DNA from: Nitrospira sp.
Lineage (GTDB): Bacteria > Nitrospirota > Nitrospiria > Nitrospirales > Nitrospiraceae
Assembly (NCBI GenBank): GCA_030123565.1
Contig: CP126122.1
Location: 1,995,001-2,059,000, forward strand
Length of the DNA stretch: 64,000 bases
Reading direction: 5' to 3'
Position numbers and translations under genes: made by a program. Under the pieces are notes generated by a model, which saw only the letters and a program-made list of their open reading frames with translations, ran no database searches and had not been told where the DNA came from. Below, piece by piece: positions 63,601 through 64,000 of this stretch (the stretch's first letter is position 1; the number at the start of each line of letters is the position of its first letter).

Positions 63601-64000
63601 GCCGGAGATTTGCGATCGCCTGACACTGGTGCAGGACGTCTATGCATTCGAAACGGTGTCGTTCCCGGCGCCGATCGGCACCTGGCGGCGCGAGAGGGAT
63701 ACAGAGCAGGCGTTTGTGATGGCTGAAACACTCTATGACCGGTTGAAAACCAAACCGAAGGAGTTGGGTGTGGATCGGCTCGTCTGCATGATCAACTTTC
63801 CGCTCAAGAGCAAGGAAACGACGGATCTGTATTTTTGGCGGCGGGACGCACTTTTCGTGGCCTCGACGTTCGGGGTCCTGGAACAGTTGAACGAAAAAGA
63901 ATTCACCGTTGAACGGATGATGGCTCACCTGGCCGCCGCCGTCGTGGCTGACCTCACGCCCCATCGACGCGGTGTCGGCCCGGCCGATTGCCCCTTCTTC
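60668..64000 (+). CDS. lipase-like hydrolase fused to a CHAT caspase-like protease, 3' end cut by window edge
   Basis: The frame is open for at least 1111 codons to the window end without a stop. GGGAG precedes the ATG. Residues 1-180 are a basic N-terminal region with beta strands. Around 205-440 lies an alpha/beta hydrolase: LLFLHGTFSS starts it (about 206), and the nucleophile Ser282 sits in THSRGG. A linker of low-complexity Pro/Ala (about 480-560) follows. A CHAT domain spans about 640-960, with His799 in DILHFIGHGE and Cys845 in LNACETG. The carboxy part (about 990-1111, VLEQLNEKEFTVERMMAHLA) is unassigned. CHAT proteases are often effectors that cleave proteins after activation. Confidence 0.9.
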   Translation, partial: MAQKKSGKVSWSTTEGWDVRAVEQPRGGRRAAAEAPDKFLVDLTTTKRWQVEQTLDAIPKARRGEAAPAPLTLDVEGDQADIYVVMTRYASGAIRFHLPTEPARRGTRHSARRIFRFSIPVPAAPIAGEGARRGFISAAIKTVVLKIAGKVADFAISKLALLWETATWKLKGRSEGWLSVTADGLEGEEALPAADLQTLSQSGRNLLFLHGTFSSTQGAFHGLARTQGGNGKTFFEDLQDIYGNRIYGFDHFTVSRTPEENVRMLLKALPDRPTTFDVITHSRGGLVLRHLVERRDLFPGLADRFTLGRAVLVASPNEGTPLASPDHVTHYTNWLSNVLELFPDNPFTTGIEFVSEALSWIARRIVGGLPGLASMDNKGEIIRALQAAPGPPNQAYSALVANFEPDATVLQRIIDAGADVFFATANDFVVPTEGGWRVDMGSGGAAAITGDRVGCFGLGGNLPQQQAVNHVNFFEDPGTVDFLVRALRGQAQPAQPIDVDHDLPSGRRRGTAHTEERPAAAPAEREGQARTVPMLQVAPAARPLPAVASLTPSPEPDEVFQIALLDSGRKDNKVAQLIATFRNARVMETIHTRPQKTTAKGTGRSAGAKQQTQWDDLDAAQEHIQGYIDGDPKFPALPGERDLQQLGGALFKALFPGQVRRLYDAARSEQLGQRLNLIFTSDNDWFARQAWEFIYDPDRKTFLALEEVNFTRNVLTAVPAERIPTRGGAMRILVVVAQPLGLGKLSVEEEADVIRSGFRRLLDAGLAEVDLLLDATPELLHRTLEAAGAPLDILHFIGHGEYREGTDSGYLVFENPDGGVQELDSSTLRQIVCRRGIRLVCLNACETGRGGREDFSRGVAQALIAGGVPAVVANQYPVLDVSATSFSRHFYWALAMGQSIGDAAREARVAVNYSISGEAIDWAVPVVFARNPAQRLCVPRPAADYERTRNATVRRRRRALQDRIKIGMWNAHRMIPHLPEICDRLTLVQDVYAFETVSFPAPIGTWRRERDTEQAFVMAETLYDRLKTKPKELGVDRLVCMINFPLKSKETTDLYFWRRDALFVASTFGVLEQLNEKEFTVERMMAHLAAAVVADLTPHRRGVGPADCPFF

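Noticed and set aside
1-64000. CRISPR arrays and prophage
   Set aside because: No regularly spaced direct repeats of CRISPR type, no Cas genes and no phage structural or integrase genes were seen.

Overview
The window is 64 kb of dense, GC-rich bacterial chromosome. It is cut at both ends: an HD-domain-like gene runs off the left edge and a very large CHAT-domain gene runs off the right edge. The gene content points to a Nitrospira-type bacterium (phylum Nitrospirota). The reasons are tandem DUF151 bifunctional nucleases next to rplM/rpsI, a short EF-Ts, a DUF4403 protein, paired B12-binding radical SAM proteins, and many conserved proteins of the style seen in nitrite oxidisers. This is inferred from protein sequence alone, since no rRNA or nxr marker is present.

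0-17 kb: one long minus-strand series, apparently co-transcribed from about 16.95 kb leftward. The order is cytochrome-c-assembly-like protein, hemA, hemC, cobA-hemD fusion, a CBS-pair protein, hemB, ribF, tilS, hpt, ftsH, folP, glmM, comEC. Spacing is tight and several genes overlap by a few bases. It joins tetrapyrrole synthesis to flavin, tRNA, purine-salvage, membrane-protease, folate and cell-wall precursor functions. A short unit with an RHH-like regulator and the truncated HD-like gene lies at the extreme left.

17-30 kb: a divergent RsmI-like methylase, a TusA-like protein, a secreted repeat-poor protein with a clear terminator, tRNA-Leu(CAA), a zinc-finger version of the YggX family, two DUF151 nucleases, rplM-rpsI with a strong terminator, argC-argJ, and the classic rpsB-tsf-pyrH-frr block followed by alr and a DUF4403 protein.

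30-43.5 kb: mostly small metabolic and redox genes (precorrin-2 dehydrogenase-like, HNH nuclease, Rieske ferredoxin, thioredoxin-like ferredoxin, moaB, CBS pair, two-domain dehydrogenase, PhzF). They are separated by short AGCTGA-type intergenic repeats. Next come three radical SAM genes: one classical, and two 630-650-residue B12-binding paralogs in tandem with a 122-bp palindromic repeat between them.

43.5-49.2 kb: an accessory, decaying region. It holds an Mrr-type nuclease, an antidote fragment, a zeta-toxin-like 3' remnant, an intact Phd/RelE-type toxin-antitoxin pair with a striking GTAC operator, a complete REP-associated tyrosine transposase element plus remnants of its ends, and a GC-rich oxidoreductase.

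49-60.4 kb: secreted and haem proteins, an NfeD-slipin membrane pair, a small protein next to a radical SAM enzyme, a CHASE3-PAS-HisKA_3 kinase with its LuxR regulator, an orphan secreted protein, a small Cys-rich protein preceded by a perfect hairpin, a mannose-1-phosphate guanylyltransferase-like enzyme and a lone receiver.

60.7-64 kb: the most unusual gene, a protein of at least 1111 residues that fuses a lipase-like alpha/beta hydrolase to a CHAT (caspase-like) protease. It is a good candidate for an undescribed effector.
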